Shown in pieces: positions 8,619 through 16,828 of a DNA stretch of 64,000 nucleotides. This DNA is from Flavobacterium sp. 270. GTDB taxonomy: Bacteria; Bacteroidota; Bacteroidia; Flavobacteriales; Flavobacteriaceae. The stretch is from the NCBI RefSeq assembly GCF_004368785.1, contig NZ_SODM01000002.1, positions 310,001 to 374,000 of the forward strand, in the 5' to 3' direction. Made by a program: the position numbers and the translations under genes. The notes under the pieces are model-generated. The model was not told the origin of the DNA. It made no database searches and worked only from the letters and a program-made list of their open reading frames with translations. Position 1 is the first letter of the stretch. Every line of letters begins with the position of its first letter.

Positions 8619-9119
8619 TTAAAATAAAAATGCACGATTTTGCCAGACAATATTCAGAAACATACCAAGATAAATAATGCAGAAAAGAAAGTTTATAAAA
8701 CTTGATGCCAAAAATCCTAATAGTGATCCTGTTGCTGCTTTTAAAGCGCGTTTATGATTTTGAGAATCATACAATAATTCTCCTATAAGCGCTCCTAGAA
8801 ATGGCCCAATAATAACTCCAAAAGGTATTGGTGCCAAAATACCAACGATTAACCCAATATTGGTTCCCCAAACTCCGTAAGAACTTCCCCCAAATTTTTT
8901 GGTGCCTTTTGCAGGAATCACATAATCTAATATGGTAATTATTATAGTTATAATAAGTGTAATTACTAAAACCCAATAATTATTCTCTACCGATTTTGTG
9001 AGATATAAAAGTAAGAGGCCAACCCAACAGCTTGACAAACCCGGCAACACTGGTAAGAAACTACCAAAAACACCTACAATCATACAAACAAAACCTAGAA
9101 GTAATAATAGTGAATCCAT
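8619..9119 (-). CDS. DUF456 family membrane protein
   Basis: 166 residues from ATG 9119 (MDSLLLLLGFVCMIVG). An in-frame GTG at 9143 would add eight residues but lies over the promoter of the opposite gene, so the ATG is preferred. The protein is almost entirely membrane helices. The DUF456 repeats are visible: FLPVLPGLSSCWVGLLLLYL, then the glycine-rich loop KFGGSSYGVWGTNIGLIVG, and GPFLGALIGELL. Function is unknown; glycine-zipper-like helices are typical. It diverges from the small exported protein at 9169. Confidence 0.85.
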   Translation of the reverse strand: MDSLLLLLGFVCMIVGVFGSFLPVLPGLSSCWVGLLLLYLTKSVENNYWVLVITLIITIIITILDYVIPAKGTKKFGGSSYGVWGTNIGLIVGILAPIPFGVIIGPFLGALIGELLYDSQNHKRALKAATGSLLGFLASSFINFLFCIIYLGMFLNIVWQNRAFLF

Positions 9120-9132
9120 ATATTTTTTTTTG

Positions 9133-9140
9133 TAATTTTG
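9133..9140 (+). promoter_or_regulatory. -7 element for the exported protein at 9169
   Basis: TAATTTTG matches TAnnTTTG and lies about 29 bases upstream of the ATG, within the short divergent spacer. Confidence 0.5.
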
Positions 9141-9168
9141 CACTTACAAACTTTACATTAAACCAATC

Positions 9169-9552
9169 ATGCTAAGACTTTTAAGATTGTTCATTTTCAT
9201 TATTTTGATCTTCCCGATCAACAATATTGTATGTGCACAAAATAAAAAACTTTCGCTAGACGATAAAATACTTCAAGACAGCATCTATAAAAGCAACAAG
9301 AAAAAAATATTAAACTTTTCTATGAAGGATTTTGATGCTCTTTTCTTTGAATATTTTAATCGCAAAAATGACCGAAATATTATTTTAACTAAAACCGAAT
9401 TTTATAATTATACTGTTCAGATTGCAACTTTTTCAGACCGATTGGCAAAATTGTATCCGGATCAAAAAACTATAGCTGCTCAGAATAAAGAAAAATGGCT
9501 ATCTGAAAGTTATGAAGATTATCTGGAATACAAAGCTTCTCAGAAAAAATAA
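9169..9552 (+). CDS. Small exported protein of unknown function
   Basis: 127 residues. The N-terminus has a signal peptide: basic MLRLLRLF, a hydrophobic core, and a likely signal peptidase I site after VCAQ near residue 24. The mature part is charged and helical, with ILNFSMKDFDALFFEYFNRK in the middle and a lysine-rich tail. I do not recognise the family. It lies 48 bases upstream of a lipoprotein gene on the same strand, suggesting a small envelope operon. Confidence 0.7.
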   Translation: MLRLLRLFIFIILIFPINNIVCAQNKKLSLDDKILQDSIYKSNKKKILNFSMKDFDALFFEYFNRKNDRNIILTKTEFYNYTVQIATFSDRLAKLYPDQKTIAAQNKEKWLSESYEDYLEYKASQKK

Positions 9553-9600
9553 TCGTATTTTTATACCACTCTTTAATTTATCTAATCCAAAATCACACTC

Positions 9601-10086
9601 TTGAAGTATATTCCTTTCTTTTTGATTCTTTTGCTTTTTAATTCTTGTCAATATTTTGAGAAGAAGGTTCCGTCTGAAAAAGATTTACTTCAAAAAGAAT
9701 TAAAATCTATCAATTGGAAAGAGGTTGATGAATATCCAACTGTAGCAGACTGCGAAAAAATTACGGATAAAAAACTTCGTCAGCAATGTTTTTTTGAGGT
9801 TATGTCGACGCTGATTCAGGAAAAACTCAATATTGATACTTTGTCAATTATGTACCCAGAACTTGATACGATTGAGGTAAAAGTGACAGTTTATCCTAAT
9901 GCTGCTCTTAAATTTGAACCGCAGTTTCGCAAAGATTCCACTGCTTACGATACTACAAAAATTGATAGTATTTTACGCGCGCGCTTAGTCGATTTTCCGA
10001 AAGTAAATCCAGCAATTAAACGCGGTGTTCCGGTAAAAACACAATTTATTCTTCCTGTTATTTTAAAAGCTAAAAAAGACAAATAA
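9601..10086 (+). CDS. Lipoprotein with TonB-C-like end
   Basis: 161 residues from a TTG start; no ATG precedes the signal sequence in frame. The N-terminus has a lipobox LLLFNSC with the acylated cysteine near residue 16. The C-terminal half (PNAALKFEPQF, then NPAIKRGVPVKTQFILPVIL) has the strand order and the basic-G-x-P-V pattern of TonB C-terminal-like domains, but the similarity is weak. Probably a periplasm-facing lipoprotein; function unknown. An inverted repeat follows eight bases after the stop. Confidence 0.7.
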   Translation: MKYIPFFLILLLFNSCQYFEKKVPSEKDLLQKELKSINWKEVDEYPTVADCEKITDKKLRQQCFFEVMSTLIQEKLNIDTLSIMYPELDTIEVKVTVYPNAALKFEPQFRKDSTAYDTTKIDSILRARLVDFPKVNPAIKRGVPVKTQFILPVILKAKKDK

Positions 10087-10093
10087 TTTATTA

Positions 10094-10166
10094 CCATATA
10101 AGTTATATAAGTACATTTTAGTTAAAGTGAATCCTTCAAAATAAGCTTATATAACTTATATGGTTT
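10094..10166. repeat. Inverted repeat, ATATAAG family, copy 2
   Basis: Arms CCATATAAGTTATATAAG and CTTATATAACTTATATGG are perfect reverse complements around a 35-base loop. It lies between convergent genes and could fold as a long hairpin in either transcript. Confidence 0.9.
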
Positions 10167-10173
10167 AAAAACT

Positions 10174-11277
10174 TTATTTTGAAAACGTTCTATTCTTCCA
10201 CTTATAACTTCCAAACAAGCTGTAAAATGCTACTGCAGAACTAAAAAAAGGATATAAAAGACTGCTTAAAAGTACGCTCTTCATTCTTGTTTTGGTTAAA
10301 AATTGATTTGTGATGTAAAGCAATCTAAAGTCTATTGCAAATTTTAAAAAAGCAAACAAAACGAAAAACTCCCAAAGCCAGATTTTTAAAATCAATCCGA
10401 TAAATCCGATCGCGAAACTTAGATTTCCGAAGAAAACAATCAGACCTAAAATTTTCCCGAACATACTTTGATAAGAACTTGTTTTGGCTGCCCAACGAAC
10501 GCGCTGGTAAAACAATGATTTCCAATCTTCTGTTGGTTTGGTCAATACAATAGCTTCATCTGATTTTAGATAATGAACTTCGTTTGGGTATAAATTTGCA
10601 ACTTTTTGGAGTAAAAACACATCATCTCCGCTTGCAATTTTGTCATTTCCGTCAAAACCATTCAGTTTTTGGAACAATGACTTTTTGTAGGCAAAATTTG
10701 CACCGTTGCACATAAATGCTTTTTGAAGACCAAAACTTCCGATTGTTGCGCCTTGCAGACTCGTAAGATCCAATTGCTGAAAATAATGCAGAAACGAATT
10801 TTTGCAATCGTAAGTAACTGCACCAGCAAGCATAGAAACTTGATTCTCCTGAATATAATTATCAAAAGCTAAAAGCCAATTTTCCAGTACAATACAATCT
10901 GCATCAGTTGTAATAACCCAATCCGTTTTTACATGCTGCATTGCAGTTGTAATGGCATCTTTTTTTGGAGAATTTGATACTCGAATATTATCTATTATTG
11001 AAACTTCAAACCTGAAACCTGAAACCTGAAAATTTTCATCTGACTCATCATCAACCAAAATAACTTCGAACAAATCATTTGGATAATTTAGTTTTGAAAT
11101 ACTTGCTAATAAATTTGGTAAATTTTCGGCTTCATTTCGAAAAGGCACTATAATTGTAAAACTGGTTTGAGGCTTTAAATTTGTTCTTTGATGTTTTTTT
11201 ATTTTGAAAAAACCATAAATAAGCAGACCAATTGTAATGGCATAAATACTTAATATGGCAAATAAAACAAAACTCAT
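10174..11277 (-). CDS. Glycosyltransferase family 2, membrane-bound
   Basis: 367 residues. A single N-terminal helix is followed by a GT-A catalytic domain: TSFTIIVPFRNEAENLPNLL (about 38-57), VILVDDESDE, the DAD metal motif in WVITTDADC, SGDDVFLLQKV as the acceptor/catalytic site, and QRVRW matching the QxxRW signature of processive enzymes. Two or three helices close the protein. Between the nucleotide-binding DDES motif and the next strand lies a segment translated from a dispersed TTTCAGG repeat (residues near FQVSGFRFEVS). The ATG overlaps the stop of the upstream flippase-like gene by four bases, so the two act together, probably in surface glycan or glycolipid synthesis. Confidence 0.88.
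   Translation of the reverse strand: MSFVLFAILSIYAITIGLLIYGFFKIKKHQRTNLKPQTSFTIIVPFRNEAENLPNLLASISKLNYPNDLFEVILVDDESDENFQVSGFRFEVSIIDNIRVSNSPKKDAITTAMQHVKTDWVITTDADCIVLENWLLAFDNYIQENQVSMLAGAVTYDCKNSFLHYFQQLDLTSLQGATIGSFGLQKAFMCNGANFAYKKSLFQKLNGFDGNDKIASGDDVFLLQKVANLYPNEVHYLKSDEAIVLTKPTEDWKSLFYQRVRWAAKTSSYQSMFGKILGLIVFFGNLSFAIGFIGLILKIWLWEFFVLFAFLKFAIDFRLLYITNQFLTKTRMKSVLLSSLLYPFFSSAVAFYSLFGSYKWKNRTFSK
11004..11037. repeat. TTTCAGG-type dispersed repeat inside the glycosyltransferase gene
   Basis: On the minus strand three TTTCAGG heptamers run in tandem, followed by TTTGAAG and TTTC. The same words fill the intergenic segments 21480-21535 and 63948-64000. Three heptamers are 21 bases, so the reading frame is kept. 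Confidence 0.75.
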
Positions 11278-12218
11278 TCTGTAGTTTTTGTTTTAAAATT
11301 CAGCACATAATAACTTCCTAAAATTACAGGGAGAACAACATTTAAAAACCACATTAAAGTCGTAATAAAAACAACAATCCATTCGTTTACACCTAATTTT
11401 CCGAAGAAATAAATGGCGACACTTCCTTTTACTGCAAAATCTAAGAACTGAAATGTAGGCAATGAGGATGCTAAAAAATAAACCGATGTAACGGTTGCCA
11501 TTAAAGTTAAATAGGGCAGATCAACATCAAATGCCAAAAACAAAAAGTAATATTGATGCGAAAAAACGATGTAACGGCAGATTCCTAAAAGGATATTTTT
11601 TTGATGAATAGACTTCGGAATTTCGTTAATTTTATGAAGCAGTTTTTCTATTGAATATCCTTTGATTTTGATCTTTTTGATAGAAAACAAAACGATCAAA
11701 ATTATTATAAAGCCGCCAAACAAAACAGCTACGGTTTGCGTCGTAATTACATTAAATTTTGCATTGAAATATAATAAACCGAAAACGCCGTATATTACCG
11801 TTAGAATCATCTGGATCCCGTTGCAGATTAAGTTTAGAAAAACCACTTTTTTAGCTTCTGTTTTCGGGTAATACAATGCTTTTCCTGCGTACTCTCCTAC
11901 TCCGTTTGGTGTAAATATTCCTGCTGTTAATGCCGCTAAAACTTGTTTTGTTGCTTCTCCTACAGAAATTTGACGAATTACTTTAACAAGATTCTGCCAT
12001 TTTAGAATTTCGAAATAGCGATTTAAAACACTCAAAAGCAAAATAAAAGCAATTCCTACAACAGATTGATTTTTCCGGAATAAAGCAATGAATTTCTGCC
12101 AGTCTAGTTTGTTATTGTTTGCCAGCTGATCGTAAATAAAATAAAATGCGCCGCCAACAACCAAAAGTTTGACTAGAAGAACAAGGAATTGTTTAGCTTT
12201 GTGAGGAATTGAAATCAT
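11274..12218 (-). CDS. Flippase-like membrane protein (lysylphosphatidylglycerol synthase transmembrane family)
   Basis: 314 residues from ATG 12218. An ATG at 12275 is in frame, but the promoter box TACTTTTG (12220-12227, minus strand) lies between the two, favouring the shorter form. About eight membrane helices. TAGIFTPNGVGEYAGKALYY near residue 95 matches the conserved P-x-G-x-G-E motif of the UPF0104/AglD family, and SSLPTFQFLDFAVKGSVAIYF the second conserved region. Relatives move or modify lipid-linked substrates. Coupling to a family 2 glycosyltransferase by a four-base overlap supports a glycolipid role. Confidence 0.82.
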   Translation of the reverse strand: MISIPHKAKQFLVLLVKLLVVGGAFYFIYDQLANNNKLDWQKFIALFRKNQSVVGIAFILLLSVLNRYFEILKWQNLVKVIRQISVGEATKQVLAALTAGIFTPNGVGEYAGKALYYPKTEAKKVVFLNLICNGIQMILTVIYGVFGLLYFNAKFNVITTQTVAVLFGGFIIILIVLFSIKKIKIKGYSIEKLLHKINEIPKSIHQKNILLGICRYIVFSHQYYFLFLAFDVDLPYLTLMATVTSVYFLASSLPTFQFLDFAVKGSVAIYFFGKLGVNEWIVVFITTLMWFLNVVLPVILGSYYVLNFKTKTTE

Positions 12219-12219
12219 G

Positions 12220-12227
12220 CCGCAAAA
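12220..12227 (-). promoter_or_regulatory. -7 element directly before the flippase-like gene
   Basis: Reads TACTTTTG on the minus strand, with only GCGGC-type spacing before ATG 12218. If used, the mRNA would be nearly leaderless. Confidence 0.45.
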
Positions 12228-12330
12228 GTAAACAATTTGAGAATGAGAAAATGTGGCAATTAGTAAATTAGACAATGATTATTCGAGGTTCAGAATAACT
12301 TGAAACCTTAAACTTGAAACAAAAACTCTC

Positions 12331-12354
12331 TTGACAAAAGAACGCATCATATTA
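12331..12354 (+). repeat. 24-base direct repeat, left copy (start of WG gene)
   Basis: Begins TTGACAAAAGAACGCATC and encodes MTKERIIL. It is identical, base for base, to 14110-14133. Identity begins exactly at the start codon and ends after codon eight. Confidence 0.95.
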
Positions 12355-14103
12355 TACTTTCTTTTATTTCTTGTATTTGCATGCAAGAGAATTGAGAATA
12401 ATTCTCCTAAAATGTATGTTAGAATCATGGGAGAAAATTCGTGGGGATATAATGATGAAAAAGGAAAAGTTCTTATTCCACTAGGAAAATATAAATTTCT
12501 AAACCCTATTGATGAAAAAGGGATGATTTTTGCAAATAAAGACAACAAATATGGTTATATTGATATTCATGAGAATATAATTGTTCCGTTTGAATATGAT
12601 GATTTAACTGTTTTTTCTGAAGAACTGTCTTGTGTCAAAAAGAAAGGAAAATTTGGGTTTATTAATAGAAAAGGAAAAATCGTAATTCCGCTCCAGTTTG
12701 AAAACGAAACTTATTTTAGAAAAACAGGATTAGCACTTGTAAAAAAAGGAAGTCTTTATGGTTTTATAAATAAAAAAGGGAAAGAAATAATTCCTATAAT
12801 TTATGAAAATGCACAAGTGAGTTTCTTTGACAGTTTAGTTACTTTGAATAAAAAGGAAAAATGGGCTTTTTTTGATTCTTTTGGAAAACAAAAGACCGAC
12901 TTTATTTATGACAAAATTGCTTTAACGGATATAGATATAAAAGGAGAAAGCGGTAGTACTTTTTGGAAAAATGGCTTAATCCTAGTTCAAAAAAACAAAC
13001 AAATTGCCTATTTGGATAAAAATTTAAAAGAAATAATTCCTTTTGGTAAATATGAAACAGGAGAAAGATACAACGAAAACAGAATTGCTATCGTTTCTAA
13101 AAATCTCAAATATGGAATCATTGACGAATTTGGAAAAGAAGTAGTAAAACCAGATTACAATATTATTGAACATCCGCAAGAAGATTATCATGAATCTGAA
13201 ATTTTTGCAGCCAGAAAAAGTAACTATCTGACTTTGTTAGATAAAAATGGAAAGAAAATATTTGATCGAATAAAAGACTTTTCATTTGATCACGCTCGTA
13301 TAAATAATAAGATTGAAAAAATTTACCATATTCAGGATCTGAATGGAAAATATGGGGGAATAAATACAAAAGGAGAACTAATAATTCCTGTTATATACGA
13401 TGAATTTCAGGATTTTAGGAGTCAACAAAATGCTATTGTAAAGTATAAGGGAAAATTTGGACTTATTGATTCTAACAACAAAATTACTTATCCAATCAAC
13501 AATATATCAATCGAAACGAATCCTAGAGAGCCTGACTTCTATATTGTAAACAAGAATAATAACTTTGGAATTTTAAATAAAGATTTCAAAACTATTTTAG
13601 ATTTTAATTATCAATATTTATCTCCTTGCTTTTATGATCGAAAAAATAAATTTATAGCAAAGAAAAATGGTAAATATGGAGTTATATATAGAACTGGAAG
13701 AATAATTATTCCTTTCGAATATGATGAAATATCAAATTGGGTTGAATATGGCCCTGGTTCAAATTATCATTTTGTAGAAAAAAACAACAAACATGGCTTA
13801 ATTACGAATGAAGGTAAATCAGTTATTCCGCCAATTTATGATACTCTTTTCTATGAGAATGATAAAATAATTATTCTTTCAAAAAATGGAAAATATGGCG
13901 TCGTTACAATTCAAAACAAAGAAGTAATTCCTTTTACTTATGAAAAAATCTATATTGAACCAACCATATTTTCTAAAAAGGAGCAAACAGAATTTTACGT
14001 TTCAAAAGATGGGAAATATTCAATCATAAACAATAAAAATGAGATAATTAAATCCAACATTTCAAAGAGCGAAGTGGAAGATAAATTCTCGCACTATAAT
14101 TAA
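12331..14103 (+). CDS. WG-repeat lipoprotein
   Basis: 590 residues from TTG 12331. The signal sequence MTKERIILYFLLFLVFACK ends in a lipobox-like VFAC (cysteine at 18). The rest consists of about a dozen WG-type repeats of roughly 40 residues with the pattern KYGxIxxxGKxxIPxxYDxI, for example KFGFINRKGKIVIPLQFEN and KYGVIYRTGRIIIPFEYDEI. WG repeats are predicted beta-structures used in surface or periplasmic binding proteins; the ligand is unknown. The first 24 bases are identical to the first 24 bases of ruvC at 14110, so the gene appears inserted at the ruvC start and uses a copy of it. It ends six bases before ruvC. Confidence 0.85.
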   Translation: MTKERIILYFLLFLVFACKRIENNSPKMYVRIMGENSWGYNDEKGKVLIPLGKYKFLNPIDEKGMIFANKDNKYGYIDIHENIIVPFEYDDLTVFSEELSCVKKKGKFGFINRKGKIVIPLQFENETYFRKTGLALVKKGSLYGFINKKGKEIIPIIYENAQVSFFDSLVTLNKKEKWAFFDSFGKQKTDFIYDKIALTDIDIKGESGSTFWKNGLILVQKNKQIAYLDKNLKEIIPFGKYETGERYNENRIAIVSKNLKYGIIDEFGKEVVKPDYNIIEHPQEDYHESEIFAARKSNYLTLLDKNGKKIFDRIKDFSFDHARINNKIEKIYHIQDLNGKYGGINTKGELIIPVIYDEFQDFRSQQNAIVKYKGKFGLIDSNNKITYPINNISIETNPREPDFYIVNKNNNFGILNKDFKTILDFNYQYLSPCFYDRKNKFIAKKNGKYGVIYRTGRIIIPFEYDEISNWVEYGPGSNYHFVEKNNKHGLITNEGKSVIPPIYDTLFYENDKIIILSKNGKYGVVTIQNKEVIPFTYEKIYIEPTIFSKKEQTEFYVSKDGKYSIINNKNEIIKSNISKSEVEDKFSHYN

Positions 14104-14109
14104 GAAAAA

Positions 14110-14133
14110 TTGACAAAAGAACGCATCATATTA
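14110..14133 (+). repeat. 24-base direct repeat, right copy (start of ruvC)
   Basis: Identical to 12331-12354; see the WG-repeat lipoprotein entry. Confidence 0.95.
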
Positions 14134-14664
14134 GGCATTGACCCTGGAACAACAATTATGGGTTTTGGATTGATAAAAGTCACCAATAAAAAAATGGAAT
14201 TTTTGCAATTGAATGAATTGCAGCTTTCCAAATACGACAATCATTACCAAAAACTGAAAATAATCTTCGAAAGAACCATAGAATTAATCGAAACACATCA
14301 TCCAGACGAAATTGCGATTGAAGCGCCTTTCTTTGGTAAAAACGTACAATCGATGTTAAAGCTTGGTCGTGCGCAAGGTGTTGCAATGGCGGCGGGACTT
14401 TCGAGAGATATTCCTATTACGGAATATGAACCAAAAAAGATAAAAATGGCGATTACCGGAAACGGAAACGCCAGCAAAGAACAGGTTGCTAAAATGCTTC
14501 AACAGCTTTTAGGTTTAAAAGAACTTCCTAAAAATCTGGATTCAACTGATGGCTTGGCGGCAGCAGTTTGTCATCATTTCAATTCAGGAAAAATCGTGGC
14601 AGGAAAAAGCTATTCTGGCTGGGACGCTTTTGTAAAACAGAATGAAGATAAGATTCGAAAATGA
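14110..14664 (+). CDS. ruvC: Crossover junction endodeoxyribonuclease RuvC
   Basis: 184 residues, normal RuvC length. Resolves Holliday junctions together with RuvAB. The acidic catalytic residues are in place: D11 in LGIDPGTTIMGFG, E71 in IAIEAPFFGKN, and D144/D147 in LDSTDGLAAAVCHHF. The TTG start gives MTKERIILGIDPG, the expected N-terminus. The gene has lost direct contact with its original upstream region because the WG-repeat gene intervenes. It is now probably transcribed through that gene, or from a promoter within its 3' end. Confidence 0.95.
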   Translation: MTKERIILGIDPGTTIMGFGLIKVTNKKMEFLQLNELQLSKYDNHYQKLKIIFERTIELIETHHPDEIAIEAPFFGKNVQSMLKLGRAQGVAMAAGLSRDIPITEYEPKKIKMAITGNGNASKEQVAKMLQQLLGLKELPKNLDSTDGLAAAVCHHFNSGKIVAGKSYSGWDAFVKQNEDKIRK

Positions 14665-14770
14665 GTTGAAAAATTAATGTGTCAATGTGTCAATTTGAAA
14701 ATTAGATTATTTATTGACAACCGCATGAATTATCTAATTATCTAATTTTCACATTCTCTAATTAAAAAAA

Positions 14771-15904
14771 ATGAGCGGAATCTACATTCACATACCATTT
14801 TGCAAGCAGGCTTGTAACTATTGCGATTTTCATTTTTCGACTTCGATAAAGAAGAAAGACGAAATGGTTTTGGCTTTGGCTAAAGAAATTGTTATGCGAA
14901 AAAATGAAATTGATAATGTAATTGAAACGATTTATTTCGGTGGTGGCACTCCTTCTGTTTTAGAAAATTCTGAAATACAGCTTTTAATTGATACAGTTTA
15001 TGCGAATTATAAAGTTGCTGAAAATCCGGAAATTACACTCGAAGCTAATCCTGATGATTTATCTGCTGCACGAATTTTAGAATTATCCAACAGTCCGATA
15101 AATAGGTTAAGTATCGGAATTCAGTCGTTTTTTGAAGAAGATTTAAAAATGATGAACCGCGCTCATAATTCGGCGGAAGCTAAAAATTGTTTAGCGGAAG
15201 CTACTAAGTATTTTGATAATATTTCGCTCGATTTAATTTACGGAATTCCGGGAATGAGTGACGAAATGTGGAAACAAAATATTGAAACGGCACTGAGTTT
15301 TGGGATTCCGCATATTTCAAGTTACGCTCTTACGGTTGAACCTAAAACAGCTTTGAGCAAATTAATTCAAACCGGAAAAATTGCTGAACCTCAGGATGAA
15401 GTGGCTTCTAATCACTTTATGATTTTGGTTGAAACACTTCAGAAAAACGGTTTTATTCATTACGAATTATCGAATTTTGGGAAAGAGAATTACTTTTCAA
15501 AAAATAATTCGGCGTATTGGCTCGGCAAAAAATATATCGGAATTGGGCCTTCGGCACACAGTTATGACGGCGTAAAACGAGGTTGGAATGTCGCGAATAA
15601 TTCACTTTATATAAAATCGATTCAGGAAAATAAACTGCCAATCGAGACTGAAATTTTGACTATTTCTGATCGTTATAACGAATATATTATGACGGGATTG
15701 CGAACGATTTGGGGCGTTTCTCTGGAAAGAATTGAAAAAGAATTCGGTTCTGAATATTTAGATTATTTGAAAAAACAAAGTCAGAAATTCTTAAATGACG
15801 ATTTACTTTCAATCGAAAATAATATCCTGAAACCAACTTTAAAAGGAAAATTCCTCACGGATGGAATTGCTTCAGATTTATTTTTTCTAAATTTGGAAGA
15901 GTAA
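14771..15904 (+). CDS. hemW: Radical SAM HemW-type protein (coproporphyrinogen III oxidase-like)
   Basis: 377 residues. The radical SAM cluster motif is C11-x3-C15-x2-C18 in IPFCKQACNYCDF, followed by GGGTPSVL. The spacing and the lack of an N-terminal extension fit HemW, a haem chaperone, rather than the oxidase HemN, which has a longer N-terminus. Further family features are the SIGIQSF strand and the ISSYALTVEPKTAL segment. The C-terminal domain is the usual HemW wing. The region before it (14665-14770) holds short AATTATCTAATT repeats and no gene. Confidence 0.9.
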   Translation: MSGIYIHIPFCKQACNYCDFHFSTSIKKKDEMVLALAKEIVMRKNEIDNVIETIYFGGGTPSVLENSEIQLLIDTVYANYKVAENPEITLEANPDDLSAARILELSNSPINRLSIGIQSFFEEDLKMMNRAHNSAEAKNCLAEATKYFDNISLDLIYGIPGMSDEMWKQNIETALSFGIPHISSYALTVEPKTALSKLIQTGKIAEPQDEVASNHFMILVETLQKNGFIHYELSNFGKENYFSKNNSAYWLGKKYIGIGPSAHSYDGVKRGWNVANNSLYIKSIQENKLPIETEILTISDRYNEYIMTGLRTIWGVSLERIEKEFGSEYLDYLKKQSQKFLNDDLLSIENNILKPTLKGKFLTDGIASDLFFLNLEE

Positions 15905-15911
15905 AAAAAAT

Positions 15912-15972
15912 AGCCACGAAGGCACAAAGGCGCAAATTATTTTAAACTTTGTGACTTAGCGTCTTTGCGGCA
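15912..15972. repeat. Inverted repeat, CGCAAAG family
   Basis: GCCACGAAGGCACAAAGGCG pairs imperfectly with CTTAGCGTCTTTGCGGC. It fills the spacer between hemW and the cyclase gene. Related words recur inside the nested repeats at 40211 and 59665. Confidence 0.65.
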
Positions 15973-15986
15973 TAAAAACCAAATTT

Positions 15987-16769
15987 GTGTTAGCAAAAAT
16001 CAACAACTTCGAAATCGATCTATCAAAACCTATTGATATCTCAATTCCATTAACGAATACAGACGAAAATCCGATTGCGTGGTACATTGAAAAACCCAGC
16101 ATTGAACCTGTAGTTTTTGGAGATTGGATCGGGAAAGTTTCTGAAGGAAAATCTTCGACTAATTTCAATAATATTTTCTTTAATCCGCATGGACATGGAA
16201 CTCACACGGAATGTTTGGGACATATTACAAATGATTTTTATAGTATTAATCAATCGCTTAAACAGTTTTTCTTTTTTGCAAAATTGATTACGATTGAACC
16301 TGAGAAAATTGAGGAAGATTTTGTTATTACTAAAGAGCAGGTTTTGCATGCGTTGAGTGCTTCGACTCCGCTCAGCATGACAATTGAAGCTTTGATTATC
16401 AGAACGCTTCCAAATCAAAAGGATAAAAAATCTAGAAAATATTCGAATACAAATCCGCCTTATTTGGCTGAAGATGCTGCAGTTTTTATCCGCGAAAGCG
16501 AAATTCAGCATTTATTGATTGATCTGCCAAGCGTTGATAAAGAACATGACGAAGGAAAATTATTAGCGCATAAAGCATTTTGGAATGTAAAAGATGCGCT
16601 TCATTTAAATTCGGACGCACGATTAAATGCAACAATAACAGAAATGATTTATGTTCCAGATGAAATTGAAGACGGAGATTATATTCTAAATCTTCAAATC
16701 GCTTCGTTTGAAAATGATGCGAGTCCGAGCAAACCTATTTTATATACCATTTCAGATTTTAGATTGTAG
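15987..16769 (+). CDS. Cyclase-family hydrolase (kynurenine formamidase-like)
   Basis: 260 residues from GTG 15987. The metal-binding signature HGHGTHTECLGH (H68, H70, H73, H79) is that of the cyclase/arylformamidase family, which hydrolyses amides or lactones using zinc or manganese. DLPSVDKEHDEGKLLAHKAFW provides the downstream conserved histidine/glutamate region. Substrate unknown. Residues 123-132 (LSASTPLSMT) are translated from a copy of the dispersed CTTCGACTCCGCTCAG repeat, presumably a tolerated surface loop. Confidence 0.82.
   Translation: MLAKINNFEIDLSKPIDISIPLTNTDENPIAWYIEKPSIEPVVFGDWIGKVSEGKSSTNFNNIFFNPHGHGTHTECLGHITNDFYSINQSLKQFFFFAKLITIEPEKIEEDFVITKEQVLHALSASTPLSMTIEALIIRTLPNQKDKKSRKYSNTNPPYLAEDAAVFIRESEIQHLLIDLPSVDKEHDEGKLLAHKAFWNVKDALHLNSDARLNATITEMIYVPDEIEDGDYILNLQIASFENDASPSKPILYTISDFRL
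16355..16385. repeat. CTTCGACTCCGCTCAG dispersed repeat inside the cyclase gene
   Basis: GTGCTTCGACTCCGCTCAGC lies within the coding frame. The same core forms both arms of the inverted repeat at 21553-21619. Confidence 0.85.
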
Positions 16770-16828
16770 ATTTTAGATTCTACGGAAGCAAAAAATCTGA
16801 ATTCTAAAATCTTAAACCTACAATTAAT

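Noticed and set aside
12331..14133. Transposon insertion with target-site duplication for the WG gene
   Set aside because: No transposase or terminal inverted repeats are present, and the duplicated stretch begins precisely at a start codon, so an ordinary transposon is not supported.
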